Part shown: piece after piece, positions 15,507-24,097 of the stretch
Numbering within the stretch: position 1 is the first letter of the stretch
Layout: each line of letters opens with the position of its first letter
Assembly: GCA_021799715.1 (NCBI GenBank)
Contig: JAJYZY010000006.1
Coordinates: forward strand, 1 to 32,566
Direction: 5' to 3'
Length of the DNA stretch: 32,566 bases
Origin: Planctomycetota bacterium
GTDB taxonomy: Bacteria; Planctomycetota; Phycisphaerae; WQYP01
Notes under the pieces: model-generated
The model's input: only the letters and a program-made list of their open reading frames with translations
What the model was told of the DNA's origin: nothing
Database searches by the model: none
Translations under genes and position numbers: made by a program

Positions 15507-17774
15507 ATGGCTTTTAGTCCAGCACACGCGAGGCAGAGAATTCGTTGGTTCGCCACCCTGTGTGCCATGATGGGTTGTTGTTCAACCATCCCCACTTCAG
15601 TCACAGCGGCGGCGGTTGCCCGGAAAATTGCCAATCCGGGTGCCGTTCAACTCGCCTTCAACCCGGCCAGGTATTCCCACGCTATTGGCGAATTGATGTC
15701 ATCAAACTGGCAATCGCAATACCACGCCCAACTCGCGGCGGAAAAGGCCTTTGCCGGAGAATTGCAAATAATAACCAACGTGCCTGATCCCGAAGAAACA
15801 GCGAGGCTGGTCCATGCCCTTAAGTTCCAGGTTTCGCTGCTGCGTTTTGCCTTGGACATTCGATTTACGCCACTGGCCCAGAAACTGGCCTTGACAAAAT
15901 TCTGGCTAAGCGATGCCCATGCGCCCTTGCTGGCCGGCGTGCTTTCGCATAACGCTATTGAGCAAATTGCCGGCCTTAACGGCATCAAACTCATTCCGGG
16001 TTGGCAGATCGATGATTTGCTGGGATTCAGGCTCTCGGATTTTGCAAGTTCCAATCCGCATGTGGTTTCGGCCTTTTGCAACGCACTGGCCGCCCGACCA
16101 CCGAGTCCGGAATTGGTGCATGTTACCGCTCGGTTATACCTTCAGTTAAAACATTTCTGGCCGCGCGTCTGGGTCAACGCCATGGGCAAAGAATATTACG
16201 CCGCGGTATTTGCCCCGCGCCATCGGGTTCGGGAGACCAATCTCCTGTCACTATTATTCGTTAAATGGACAACCCCGGCTGCGCAATCGCTCGTCGCCGG
16301 AGCGATAGCCAGGCCGAATTTTGCGGTCCTTCGGCCGCTGAGGGATGTCCGAACCGTCGGCGACTGTACCCGCCTTCTTGTTTCACTCCGGGCAAGACAT
16401 CTGATTCCAGCGCTGGTGATTATGCTCCGCGAGCCCTTCACCGGAGCTTCTATTAATCAACCCGGCGCGTATTTTGATTCCCGCACCGGAGCACTATATG
16501 TTCTGGTCCGGCTCCTGGGGAAGAATGTCGGGACCTATCATTTCCAGAGCGTGAGCAATAACTGGGGCAGCCCTTACGCTCCGGTCTGGTGTGTTGATTC
16601 CCGTAACGACCAAAGAAAAGATATTGCCCGGATCATCAGGTGGTGCCAGTCGCATGGAGTAATCACCGGTGCCGCTCCTTCGGCGATGCTTGTTCCGGTG
16701 CCGCCCGACGTGCGGGAGCTGCGCGAAACAATTACCGCCGCGGACTTGCGGATTCGGCAAAGTCTCGACGGCGTGGCATCCAGCCGATTCCAAGTGCGGA
16801 GGCACGCTGGCAAGGCTCTGGCCGATGCGATTCGGATGCAAACTCGCGCGGTCATACTGGCTGGAACACGGGGATTTTGGCAGGCTACCTGGCCATTGTT
16901 ACAGTTTGAATATGGCCTGACGCGCTTTGCCATTATGGCTTTGCAGGCACCGCCTGCCGTGCGCAAGGTGGAACTGCACTGGTGCTTTGTGCCCGCGAAC
17001 CGGCAGCTTGCGGCATACTCGTTTGTACATGATTATTTTCTGCTTTCCCAAACCGCCGACCGTCTTTCGCATCGGCACAATGATCCTGTGGCCATGCGGC
17101 TTTTGGCGCACTTATTGAATTCACGATCGCAATATGTTTTCCTCCATGCGGCTCTGGCATATTACCACTTTGTCCCAACGCCGCGGATGGTCCATAAGCT
17201 TTACAGCGGATGCGTGCCGGGTGAATTTTCCTTTGACTTTCATCCGCCAACACCAGTCGTGCTGTTGGGGCAAAAAATTGTGCTGAATTCCAAACCGTTG
17301 CCGATCATGCATTTTCACGCGGTTGACGCCGCGATCTTGACCCATTGGAAACCGCCGGCGGTCAAGCGGTTGTTGGTGGAAACCCTGGCTAAGTGGGTTA
17401 TCGACGGTCGAAAAATGAAATACTGTCCCGTCAATGGCCAAGCCCGCAGTTGGCCCGCATTTTTGCGGCTTTTTAATACATATCGTCCAGTGGCGGCTAT
17501 ACCGTTGTTGCTGCAGTTAATCAAGAAACCTGGGCTGAACGTAATGTCCGGCGGCCAGGGCAACAAAGCAATCTATATCGACAATCGCATGTATCTCATT
17601 CGGATATTAATCGCGATTGTCGGCCGGCAGCCGACGGATTTTGGTATGGTGCACGTACCGCATTCATGGGCTTCCGGTTCATGGGCATTTCGGGGACTTA
17701 GCCAGGAAAATCGCGCAGTCGACGCATTAAAGCAGTGGTGCATGACCCACGGCCTGCCGCACAAAGCAAAATAG
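15507..17774 (+). CDS. Large exported protein of unknown function with a duplicated helical module
   Basis: A 755-residue protein I do not recognise. The N terminus is an export signal (RQRIRW, then a hydrophobic stretch with AMMGCC, possibly a lipobox, and TAAA). The rest is rich in Leu, Ala, His and Pro with alternating helices, like HEAT-type solenoids. Two segments of about 100 residues, near 285-395 and 645-750, resemble each other: each has an IPALV/IPLLL-type helix with a Pro a few residues on, a D-[NS]-R followed by a YVLVRLLG/YLIRILIAIVG-like helix, and a final WC-x3-HG. The ATG has GAGGAA at 15494-15499. A frame open from 15414 passes through repeat unit 2, so I reject that start. 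It is the only gene in the segment bounded by the two bioF 3' ends and reads opposite to bioF. Confidence 0.75.
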   Translation: MAFSPAHARQRIRWFATLCAMMGCCSTIPTSVTAAAVARKIANPGAVQLAFNPARYSHAIGELMSSNWQSQYHAQLAAEKAFAGELQIITNVPDPEETARLVHALKFQVSLLRFALDIRFTPLAQKLALTKFWLSDAHAPLLAGVLSHNAIEQIAGLNGIKLIPGWQIDDLLGFRLSDFASSNPHVVSAFCNALAARPPSPELVHVTARLYLQLKHFWPRVWVNAMGKEYYAAVFAPRHRVRETNLLSLLFVKWTTPAAQSLVAGAIARPNFAVLRPLRDVRTVGDCTRLLVSLRARHLIPALVIMLREPFTGASINQPGAYFDSRTGALYVLVRLLGKNVGTYHFQSVSNNWGSPYAPVWCVDSRNDQRKDIARIIRWCQSHGVITGAAPSAMLVPVPPDVRELRETITAADLRIRQSLDGVASSRFQVRRHAGKALADAIRMQTRAVILAGTRGFWQATWPLLQFEYGLTRFAIMALQAPPAVRKVELHWCFVPANRQLAAYSFVHDYFLLSQTADRLSHRHNDPVAMRLLAHLLNSRSQYVFLHAALAYYHFVPTPRMVHKLYSGCVPGEFSFDFHPPTPVVLLGQKIVLNSKPLPIMHFHAVDAAILTHWKPPAVKRLLVETLAKWVIDGRKMKYCPVNGQARSWPAFLRLFNTYRPVAAIPLLLQLIKKPGLNVMSGGQGNKAIYIDNRMYLIRILIAIVGRQPTDFGMVHVPHSWASGSWAFRGLSQENRAVDALKQWCMTHGLPHKAK

Positions 17775-18268
17775 CGGACATCAAATTGCCGGCAAAGCGC
17801 TGGATCGACTAACACCACCGCCACGGCCTTTGACAACAATGGTAATTCCATTTGGCGGCGGCATGGTGGCTGACGATACCGCAACGCGGCTTATTCCTGC
17901 ATTCCTCGGCCCGGCGACGGGCCTTCTTCTGCGCCGGTGTTTCCGGCAAAGCACCACGCCGCTTGTTGGGATACAGAGAACTCGGGATGGTAACCTGCGT
18001 CCTGTTTCCACCGTTGGACGCTACCGCATCGGCCTGACTCATGGCGCACCGCCAGTTTCACTGGGGACCCGGCAGAGAGTGATGATTGCGGTCCGGATAT
18101 GTCCCGCAAGCACAGGCCAGGCGGGGACCACCGCGGCCAGCTGGGCATCGGCTCGTGCTAAAAGCGACTCATTGCGCGCCACACGTTTTGTTGGTGAATC
18201 AGAATGTTCCTGAAAATCAAGCGGTTTGTGATTTAGATCGGCGGACTGCAAATCTGCGGCCGCATTTT
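17775..18268. other. Intergenic region between the exported-protein gene and bioF
   Basis: I see no convincing gene here. Open frames exist on both strands (for example 17830-18213 rightward) but lack start signals and recognisable domains. It holds a hairpin at 17908-17923, and at 18250-18270 a GC-rich stretch plus T run that resembles the left-hand copy at 14458-14477. Confidence 0.5.
17908..17930 (+). terminator. Possible terminator hairpin downstream of the exported-protein gene
   Basis: GGCCCG (17908-17913) and CGGGCC (17918-17923) form a 6-bp stem with a GCGA loop, followed by TTCTTCT. It lies 130 bases past the stop of the exported-protein gene; the tail is only moderately T-rich. Confidence 0.35.
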
Positions 18269-19591
18269 TTACCTCCGCTCGGACTGTCCGCCAGCCGCAT
18301 CTGGCGATAATACATCGCGCAATTCCCGCATGGCCGCAATCAGTTGATCGATTTGCCCATCGGTATGGGTGGACATCAAGCTGATTCGCAGGCGCGCGGT
18401 ATTGGGTGCAACGGTGGGGGGACGGATTGCCGGAATATAAATCCCTTTTTCGCGCAACCATGCCGCAGCACGCAGCGCATGTTGCGCTGTGCCTAACATG
18501 ACTGGAATAATCGGCGACTCCGAGTTTCCGGTTTGATACCCCAATTGTGCCAACTCGGCTCGCACATGGGTCGCCAGGGCCAGCACGCGCCGGCGTCGCT
18601 GCGGTTCACGACGGCTGATATGCAACGCGCACCGGGCCGCTGCGGTGCAAACCGCCGGCAGTCCTGTGGTGTAAATGAATTGCCGAGATCGGTTGATTAA
18701 CGTGTCAATGACGGCGCGTGGGCCGGTAACAAATCCTCCGACAGATCCAAGTGCTTTGGAAAGTGTTCCCACGCTGACGGCTACGGATGCTTCAACGTTC
18801 TGCAGAGCTGCCAGCCCTCGGCCATCCGGCCCCAGAACTCCCGTCGCATGTGCTTCATCGGTGATGATCAGGGCTTGATATTCACGAGAAAGTTGGGCCA
18901 ACTGCGGCAAGTCCGCCAGATCGCCATCCATGGAAAATACCGTATCCGTTATGATCCACGCCTGCTGTTGACCGGGGGATATATCCGCTTCAGGTTGCGC
19001 AGGTGGAATAACCGCCGGCGGTATTTTTCCAGAAAGTGCCGACTCCCCGAAGATTTTGGATTTGCGCTCCAGCAAAGCGGAAAGTCGGGAGTAATTACGG
19101 TGCGGATACGTCCGACACATGCCGCCGGACGCAATCGCGGCATCCAGCAAACTGGCATGGTTTAGTTTATCGGAAAGAATCAGATCATGTGGCGACACCA
19201 GGGTTGTCAGAACGGCCATGTTCGCGGCATAACCGGATGACAATACCAATGCCGCTTCCGTTCTTTTAAATTCCGCCAGGTCTTTTTCCAACTCATGGTG
19301 GGATTCCATTGATCCGGCGACCAGTCGGGATGCGCCGGCCCCCATGCCCCAACGGTCCAACGCCTGGTGCGCGACGTCAATAACTTCCGGGTCAGCCGCC
19401 AGACCCAGATAATTATTGGTACAAAATTGCAGATATTTTTTGGAGCCAATGCGCAATTCCGGCCCTTGCGCGCAGTTAACCGGCAACAGGCTGCGAAAAA
19501 GATGATCGGATTGGCGCTTTTCAAGATCAGCCGCCAGCGTGGAAATCCATCGCTGAATTGTTGGAGTCAACGGTGCCGATGGGTGCGCCAT
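18269..19591 (-). CDS. bioF: 8-amino-7-oxononanoate synthase (BioF) / alpha-oxoamine synthase family
   Basis: A PLP-dependent enzyme that condenses pimeloyl thioester with L-alanine in biotin synthesis; it acts in the cytoplasm. The 440-residue chain shows CTNNYLGLA, the Gly-rich GAGASRLVAGS, ITDEAHATGVLG with the PLP-contacting Asp245 and His248, and SVGTLSKALGSVGGF with the PLP lysine Lys279. About 35 extra residues (near 175-210) of low conservation interrupt the domain. No other biotin gene is nearby, so the related 2-amino-3-ketobutyrate CoA ligase or another alpha-oxoamine synthase cannot be excluded. The start is the ATG at 19591 with TGGAA 7 bases upstream. Its last ~30 codons are duplicated at 14521-14613, which is the notable oddity. 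Confidence 0.85.
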   Translation of the reverse strand: MAHPSAPLTPTIQRWISTLAADLEKRQSDHLFRSLLPVNCAQGPELRIGSKKYLQFCTNNYLGLAADPEVIDVAHQALDRWGMGAGASRLVAGSMESHHELEKDLAEFKRTEAALVLSSGYAANMAVLTTLVSPHDLILSDKLNHASLLDAAIASGGMCRTYPHRNYSRLSALLERKSKIFGESALSGKIPPAVIPPAQPEADISPGQQQAWIITDTVFSMDGDLADLPQLAQLSREYQALIITDEAHATGVLGPDGRGLAALQNVEASVAVSVGTLSKALGSVGGFVTGPRAVIDTLINRSRQFIYTTGLPAVCTAAARCALHISRREPQRRRRVLALATHVRAELAQLGYQTGNSESPIIPVMLGTAQHALRAAAWLREKGIYIPAIRPPTVAPNTARLRISLMSTHTDGQIDQLIAAMRELRDVLSPDAAGGQSERR

Positions 19592-19737
19592 GAAAATTCC
19601 ATTCTAACCGCATCAGCCTGATTCTGATGTTCCATTACCGCGTGTCACGGGCAATTTCTAATTTAATTTATCCGGAAAAAGTGGTGTAATTCAGGAACAT
19701 TCGCGGCAGATCGGGCTGCGGATGTGTCGTTGTCAAA

Positions 19738-20070
19738 TTACCCCACGACGGGTTTAACCACTGAAGCTTTTGCTTTGCCGGACAAATCGCCATCCAGTCG
19801 CTTTTTAAGAGTGCTGCTGGCCTTAAAGCGAAGTCGTAGTCGTCCCGGTACCGCAACAGCTTCCAGCGTTTTTGGATTTTGCGCTCTGTGCGCGGCGCGC
19901 TTGCGAACCTCAAATACGCCGAAGTCACGGAATTCCAGCCGATTTCCCCGGACCAGTGAGTCGCATATCTCATCAAGAAATGCCTGCACAATGATTTTGG
20001 CCGTTGCGCGATTCACCTTATTGGCATCGGCTATGCGATCCACAATTTCTTTTTTTGTGATTGTTGCCAT
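19738..20070 (-). CDS. HU/IHF-family DNA-binding protein
   Basis: A 110-residue nucleoid protein of the HU/IHF family, binding and bending DNA as a dimer. MATITKKEIVDRIADANKV starts the helical dimer body; LEFRDFGVFEVRKRAAHRAQNPKT leads to the beta arm with the intercalating Pro of the NPKT motif, and RLRFKAS follows. A basic tail of about 20 residues (GDLSGKAKASVVKP) extends beyond the usual 90. I chose the ATG at 20070, which matches family starts and has GGAGAG upstream; in-frame ATGs at 20088 and 20103 would add a non-homologous N terminus. It is probably monocistronic. Confidence 0.92.
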   Translation of the reverse strand: MATITKKEIVDRIADANKVNRATAKIIVQAFLDEICDSLVRGNRLEFRDFGVFEVRKRAAHRAQNPKTLEAVAVPGRLRLRFKASSTLKKRLDGDLSGKAKASVVKPVVG

Positions 20071-20203
20071 GGCCAAGCGTCTCTCCATGGAGTTCAGAAT
20101 CAATGATTTTCCAAATCAGAACCCGCGGCCACGAGCCAATCGGAAATTCTGCGGAAATGGATTATCCAAGTGTGGTATTGCCGCGTCAAGGCTCGTCTAT
20201 TTT

Positions 20204-20815
20204 TTACCAGTTTACGCTGGGCGGTTTACCGATGAGTTGCGCCACACGGCGGTTGATAATATCCCGGCGCTGTGTCTCCCTATGCTTCAGTTGGGCTTTG
20301 AGTTCATTGATTTTCTTAACCAGTTGATTCAGTTCATGGAGTCGTATTTTTTGCCGCAGATCAAACTGCGCCGTGACAACCTGTTTGAGGCGTGCCCGCA
20401 GCAATTGGGCCGCCGATGGTGGAAGCCCGGGCTGTCGCAGTTCACCGGCGAGTCGGAAGGATTCGTGCGTATCGGCCAAATCCATAATCGTCAGATGGAG
20501 CAATTTTGGATCGGTTCGCCGCAATTGCTCCAATCGGGCAAAATTAGGTGCCGCTTCGGCGATCAACGTCTGAAACTGTTTTGGATCGGATCGGCGGAGA
20601 ATCTCCGCCTTGTCGTAAACATCGGGTTCAGTGGTCTTCAGGAAATTCATGATTTGACCGATCTGCCGGGCTGAAAGTGGAACAGGGTGTTTACCATGGG
20701 GTGGCGTTTTTGACGGTGCAGCGCTGAAACTGATGGACGCCGGAACAAAAAGAACTCCACTGATCAACAAAACCGCAACCAGCAGATGGGGGCGGTAGAT
20801 CGGACGCAATGCCAT
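20204..20815 (-). CDS. Exported coiled-coil protein in sigma-factor operon
   Basis: A 203-residue protein of unknown function. A signal peptide or signal anchor covers about 1-33 (RPHLLVAVLLISGVLFVPASIS). The mature part is charged and largely helical, with a long predicted coiled coil from about 135 to 195 rich in Gln, Lys, Arg and Leu. The ATG has GAGGA 9 bases upstream. It lies 20 bases after the anti-sigma-like gene and is probably co-transcribed. Position and topology suggest a periplasmic partner or effector of the sigma/anti-sigma pair, reminiscent of heavy-metal-resistance-type periplasmic sensors, but no diagnostic motif is visible. Confidence 0.75.
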   Translation of the reverse strand: MALRPIYRPHLLVAVLLISGVLFVPASISFSAAPSKTPPHGKHPVPLSARQIGQIMNFLKTTEPDVYDKAEILRRSDPKQFQTLIAEAAPNFARLEQLRRTDPKLLHLTIMDLADTHESFRLAGELRQPGLPPSAAQLLRARLKQVVTAQFDLRQKIRLHELNQLVKKINELKAQLKHRETQRRDIINRRVAQLIGKPPSVNW

Positions 20816-20835
20816 GGGAAGAATCCTCGCTGTCT

Positions 20836-21456
20836 TTATTGAATATTATTGGTTTGCGGCAACCCCTCTTCAGCGCCGGGAATCTGAATTTTGTCCAGCG
20901 CGTTGAATAAATGCATGATCCCCGCGTTTCCCGTTCCGCTTTGCGCATCAAACAGCGAGCGGGACCCAAATTCATCAATGCGCGTGCGAATCCGCCTGAT
21001 GGAGGTATTGGCCCGATAAGGCAACTGGCTTTCCGCCATTTCCTGAAAAGTATTTTCCGCATCCATGACCCGCGCCTGATGCGCTTGAATGTGTTGCCGG
21101 ACAATATAAACGCCAGCCACAACCACTGCCGCGGCAGCTACGCCGGAAGCAACTGACATGGTACGATAAAACCACCGCCGCATGGCGCGCCGCCGGACGA
21201 TTTTTATCTGTTGGTCTACCGCGTCATGCACCGCTTGCTTAACCTGCTGCTTCATGCGCTCAAGCGATACTTGATCTATCTGCGATTCCAGTCGCGGCAA
21301 ATCGTTGAAAAGCTTGAATTTTGACAGCGCCTGATCATATTCCAGCATTCCGGCGGGATAGGTTTCAACATGTTCACGCAACAGGCCGCTGGCCTCGGCC
21401 CCCAGTTCTCCCGATACATCCAGCAGACAGGCTTGTGAGAGTTTACTTGGCTTCAT
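20836..21456 (-). CDS. Single-pass membrane protein, probable anti-sigma factor
   Basis: A 206-residue protein with a cytoplasmic N-terminal part (1-98), one membrane helix (about 101-119, SVASGVAAAAVVVAGVYIV) and a C-terminal extracytoplasmic domain. The gene overlaps the sigma-factor gene by 14 bases and has GGAGG 7 bases before the ATG, so the two are translationally coupled, as is usual for ECF sigma/anti-sigma pairs. The N terminus (LLDVSGELGAEASGLLREHV) looks like the helical part of an anti-sigma domain, but the His/Cys zinc-binding residues of the common ZAS type are absent. The assignment therefore rests on context and topology. Confidence 0.7.
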   Translation of the reverse strand: MKPSKLSQACLLDVSGELGAEASGLLREHVETYPAGMLEYDQALSKFKLFNDLPRLESQIDQVSLERMKQQVKQAVHDAVDQQIKIVRRRAMRRWFYRTMSVASGVAAAAVVVAGVYIVRQHIQAHQARVMDAENTFQEMAESQLPYRANTSIRRIRTRIDEFGSRSLFDAQSGTGNAGIMHLFNALDKIQIPGAEEGLPQTNNIQ

Positions 21457-22021
21457 GATCGACCTCCATGGTTATCCGCAATTTCCCCAGGGCGCGATGA
21501 GCTCTCGCCAGTACCGTGCCGAGAGGGCAGTGCAACATTTTGGCGATGTCTTTGAATGGCATTTCTCCGTAATGCCGCAGCAGCAACACCTGCCGATCTA
21601 TTTCCGGTAGTTGTTCCAGAGCTGCGTAAAGTCTTTGCACATCCTCCTGATGATCAATCGGATCGCCGGGATGTCCCGCCCGTGCCGCCAGCTCGTCGGT
21701 CAATTCCGCGCCCGTGCTGTGATCCACGACCGTTGATCGCACCGGACGGCGCACCCGGGATCGACTGTGATCTCGGATTAAATTTACGAGTATGCGAAAA
21801 AGCCAGGCGTCGAATTTATCGCGATGATCATAGCGCTCCAGCTTTTGAACCACCCGCAAAAACGTCTCCTGCACCAAATCGTGCGCCAAATCACGATTTT
21901 TAGTGGATTGCCAGGCAAAGCCATATAAACGCTGCCAATATGCATCCACCAGCGCATCCCAGGCGTTTTTATCACCCGCCTGGCATTGAGCCAGTAATAC
22001 AGTTACCGCTTGAGCATCCAT
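21443..22021 (-). CDS. ECF-type RNA polymerase sigma factor
   Basis: A 192-residue extracytoplasmic-function sigma factor. Region 2 reads RDLAHDLVQETFLRVVQKL then KFDAWLFRILVNLIRDHSRS, which binds core polymerase and the -10 element. Region 4 reads LPEIDRQVLLLRHYGEMP then FKDIAKMLHCPLGTVLARAHRALGKLR, the -35-binding helix-turn-helix. A linker of about 45 residues separates them. I chose the ATG at 22021 because AAAAGG lies 6 bases upstream; an ATG two codons earlier (22027) would abut that signal. It heads a three-gene operon with the membrane anti-sigma-like and exported coiled-coil proteins. Confidence 0.93.
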   Translation of the reverse strand: MDAQAVTVLLAQCQAGDKNAWDALVDAYWQRLYGFAWQSTKNRDLAHDLVQETFLRVVQKLERYDHRDKFDAWLFRILVNLIRDHSRSRVRRPVRSTVVDHSTGAELTDELAARAGHPGDPIDHQEDVQRLYAALEQLPEIDRQVLLLRHYGEMPFKDIAKMLHCPLGTVLARAHRALGKLRITMEVDHEAK

Positions 22022-22306
22022 ACCCATCCTTTTCGGTTTACAGAGGCCTCGGCCAACTCGCAGCGGCAGCCATCATCAGCAAGCTCATCATCTTCAACGC
22101 CATCGGTCGGCCGGTATTGCGTTGCCGTTTCAAATCCCTGCCTTGCCAGGCTGTCCTGCGAGTATTATACTACAAGGCTTGAAAATTCCCTTGCTTAGCA
22201 ATGCGGGGACCATCCATAAGCGGATATTCTTTGGTTCGGTGAACCGAACTGGATCGCTTAAAGATGGTGGGTTTATGCGGAAAATGCCGGTTTCGGCGGA
22301 GTATCT

Positions 22307-22558
22307 ATGCTGAAAGTCAAGTCACGCGGTAATGAAACAGTGGATCAAATGCTTCGTCGTTTTAAGAAGCTCTGTGAAAAAGAGGGGCTGATTAAGGATA
22401 TGAAGCGCGTCGCGTACTTTGAAAAGCCCAGTGAAAAACGCCGTCGTCAACTGCGTAAAGCCCAGAAACGCGAAATGAAAACACTCATGGAAGCCAATGG
22501 TATTACACCTCCGCCAACGAAGGAACGTGTTCAGACGCGTGAACGCGAACGGACTTAA
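22307..22558 (+). CDS. rpsU: 30S ribosomal protein bS21
   Basis: An 83-residue small-subunit protein near the mRNA exit and anti-Shine-Dalgarno region, involved in initiation. The family pattern VKSRGNETVDQMLRRFKKLC, EGLIKDMKR..YFEKPSEKRRR and a basic helix is clear. The C-terminal 20 residues are a short extension rich in Pro, Thr, Arg and Glu. GGAG at 22298-22301 lies 5 bases before the ATG. Confidence 0.95.
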   Translation: MLKVKSRGNETVDQMLRRFKKLCEKEGLIKDMKRVAYFEKPSEKRRRQLRKAQKREMKTLMEANGITPPPTKERVQTRERERT

Positions 22559-22724
22559 GTTGTAATTTCCCGAACTTGCGGCAATTTAACTACCCATGCG
22601 ATGCCGCCGACTGCGCCCGCTTTTAATCATTGCGGTCTTGTGCGGTCGATGTGATGGGGCCATTGCATCAACCCAAACTGGATTTTCGGCCGCGTTTCTG
22701 AATGGACCTTCCGCGCGCCACCGC

Positions 22725-23213
22725 TCAGCTGATGATTTTCCGTGGTCGTTGTGCCCGCGCGGCCAACAGGGATTGGGTCCGGCGAATTGAGAGATATACA
22801 AATATTACAATATTGAATGCCAGCGTCACGATGCGCAGAAAGTCCGGTTGACGGAGATTTTCCAGCATTTCCGGCGGCAGCAATAATGCCAGTTCCACCA
22901 GTACCAGATATTCCGCCCACGCTTTCCGCATCAGCATTCCACCACCCTCCAGCAGAAATATCACCGTATAGGTCATCAAAGCGGAAAAAAGTATCCACGT
23001 TGCCGGTAATGGGCCGGTGCCATGCGGTCCGGAGTGTGGAATAAATCCGAGTTGATCCATGCAGTATACGCTAAGTCCGGCGATCCATGACCGCGGAGCC
23101 AGCAGCAACAGCACGCCGGTGGTAAACACTATTAACGCCAGCACCAGTGATAACAGGGCGATGAGTTTCACACCCAGTGGGTTTTCATTTTCTTTCGCAG
23201 GGTTTGGCGTCAT
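22725..23213 (-). CDS. DUF2127-like integral membrane protein
   Basis: A 162-residue membrane protein of unknown function. Four hydrophobic segments are visible: GVKLIALLSLVLALIVFTTG, the segment starting ATWILFSALMTYTVIFLL, one around YLVLVELALLLPPEML, and one around IVTLAFNIVIFVYL. The order and the WAEYLVLVELALLLPPE motif match the DUF2127 family. The ATG at 23213 has AAGGAT 8 bases upstream. An ATG at 23270 overlapping the preceding stop (ATGA) is an alternative that would add 19 polar residues. It follows the SUFU-domain gene, probably in one transcript; no functional link is obvious. Confidence 0.7.
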   Translation of the reverse strand: MTPNPAKENENPLGVKLIALLSLVLALIVFTTGVLLLLAPRSWIAGLSVYCMDQLGFIPHSGPHGTGPLPATWILFSALMTYTVIFLLEGGGMLMRKAWAEYLVLVELALLLPPEMLENLRQPDFLRIVTLAFNIVIFVYLSIRRTQSLLAARAQRPRKIIS

Positions 23214-23266
23214 GCGGTAAATCCTTGGTGCACCATCGGATGTTGTATTGAAAAGTCGGTCTGGTT

Positions 23267-23941
23267 TCATACACTGCTGGCGCGATGGGGATTGGTTACC
23301 GGAATATAACCGTGATGCATGAGCAGTTTTTGCAATCCCGGACCATCCTGTGCGCGGGCAAATTTTACTTCCGCATCAGTTATCCCAACGCACAGCAATA
23401 AATCAAATATGCCGGAATCCAACTGTGCCTGCGCGGGAACATGTTCCGGCGGCAGAATCAGCAGATGTGTTATCGGCGAATCACTCGATTTATCTATCGT
23501 TCGTCCCAGCGGTACGCGGTCAAATACTTCCACCAGGCCGCCGGCAATCAGTTCCTGGGCCGCCAGAATCTGCATGGCCATCAGCGTGCCCAGCGACTCA
23601 ATGGCCCATTGTGCGGGTTCCGCGGTTTGCATGAAAAATTCAACGCCCAGCCCGCTGTATGGATCGGGTTGCTTTTCCGCGGGGTCAACTCCCCACGGAT
23701 TCGACAGGCCCGTTGTGATATAAACCCAGTTGTCACGGCGATCATTGGGCGGCGACTCCAGTACGCCATGCGTAAGCCAGCGCGGGTCGATGTCTTTGAA
23801 ACCCATCGATTCAAACCAGGCTTTTGAAAGTGTGTGGATCTGTCCGGTAAACGCTCCAAATACCTTCGGGTACACCACTTCCTCACGCTGTTTCCAGACG
23901 TTTTCAAACCATTGCCGCCGTTGTTCACTTTGTGTTTTCAT
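23267..23941 (-). CDS. Suppressor-of-fused (SUFU) domain protein
   Basis: A 224-residue cytoplasmic protein resembling the bacterial SUFU domain. Supporting segments are YITTGLSNPWGVDP, GLGVEFFMQTAEPAQWAIESLG, LMAMQ, then PITHLLILPPEHVPA and the C-terminal LLLCVGITDAEVKFARAQDGPGL. Bacterial members are widespread, often next to immunity or toxin genes, but no toxin is seen here. The start at the ATG 23941 (MKTQSEQRRQW) gives a normal length; the frame stays open to 24172 but the extra residues overlap the divergent ygfZ-like gene's leader and are Arg-rich and non-homologous. The molecular role is unknown. Confidence 0.72.
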   Translation of the reverse strand: MKTQSEQRRQWFENVWKQREEVVYPKVFGAFTGQIHTLSKAWFESMGFKDIDPRWLTHGVLESPPNDRRDNWVYITTGLSNPWGVDPAEKQPDPYSGLGVEFFMQTAEPAQWAIESLGTLMAMQILAAQELIAGGLVEVFDRVPLGRTIDKSSDSPITHLLILPPEHVPAQAQLDSGIFDLLLCVGITDAEVKFARAQDGPGLQKLLMHHGYIPVTNPHRASSV

Positions 23942-24097
23942 CGGCCATACATTAGCGGATTTGCGCCGCACGCGGAAGCGCAAACGGCACCGTCCCGATC
24001 GCTGCAGGTGCCATACCCGCCGGACTCCTGATTCCTGAAGCTTTTGATTGTTGGCTATATAATCAAAGACGGAAATTCTGATGGAGTCTTTATCATC

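Noticed and set aside
15616..15640. A further B-like repeat inside the exported-protein gene
   Set aside because: The match (TGCCCGGAAAA-TTGCC) is short, has a one-base gap, and lies within a coding frame; it may be chance.
19724..20674. 316-codon rightward frame opposite the HU-like and coiled-coil genes
   Set aside because: It runs antisense through two supported genes and has no recognisable motif.
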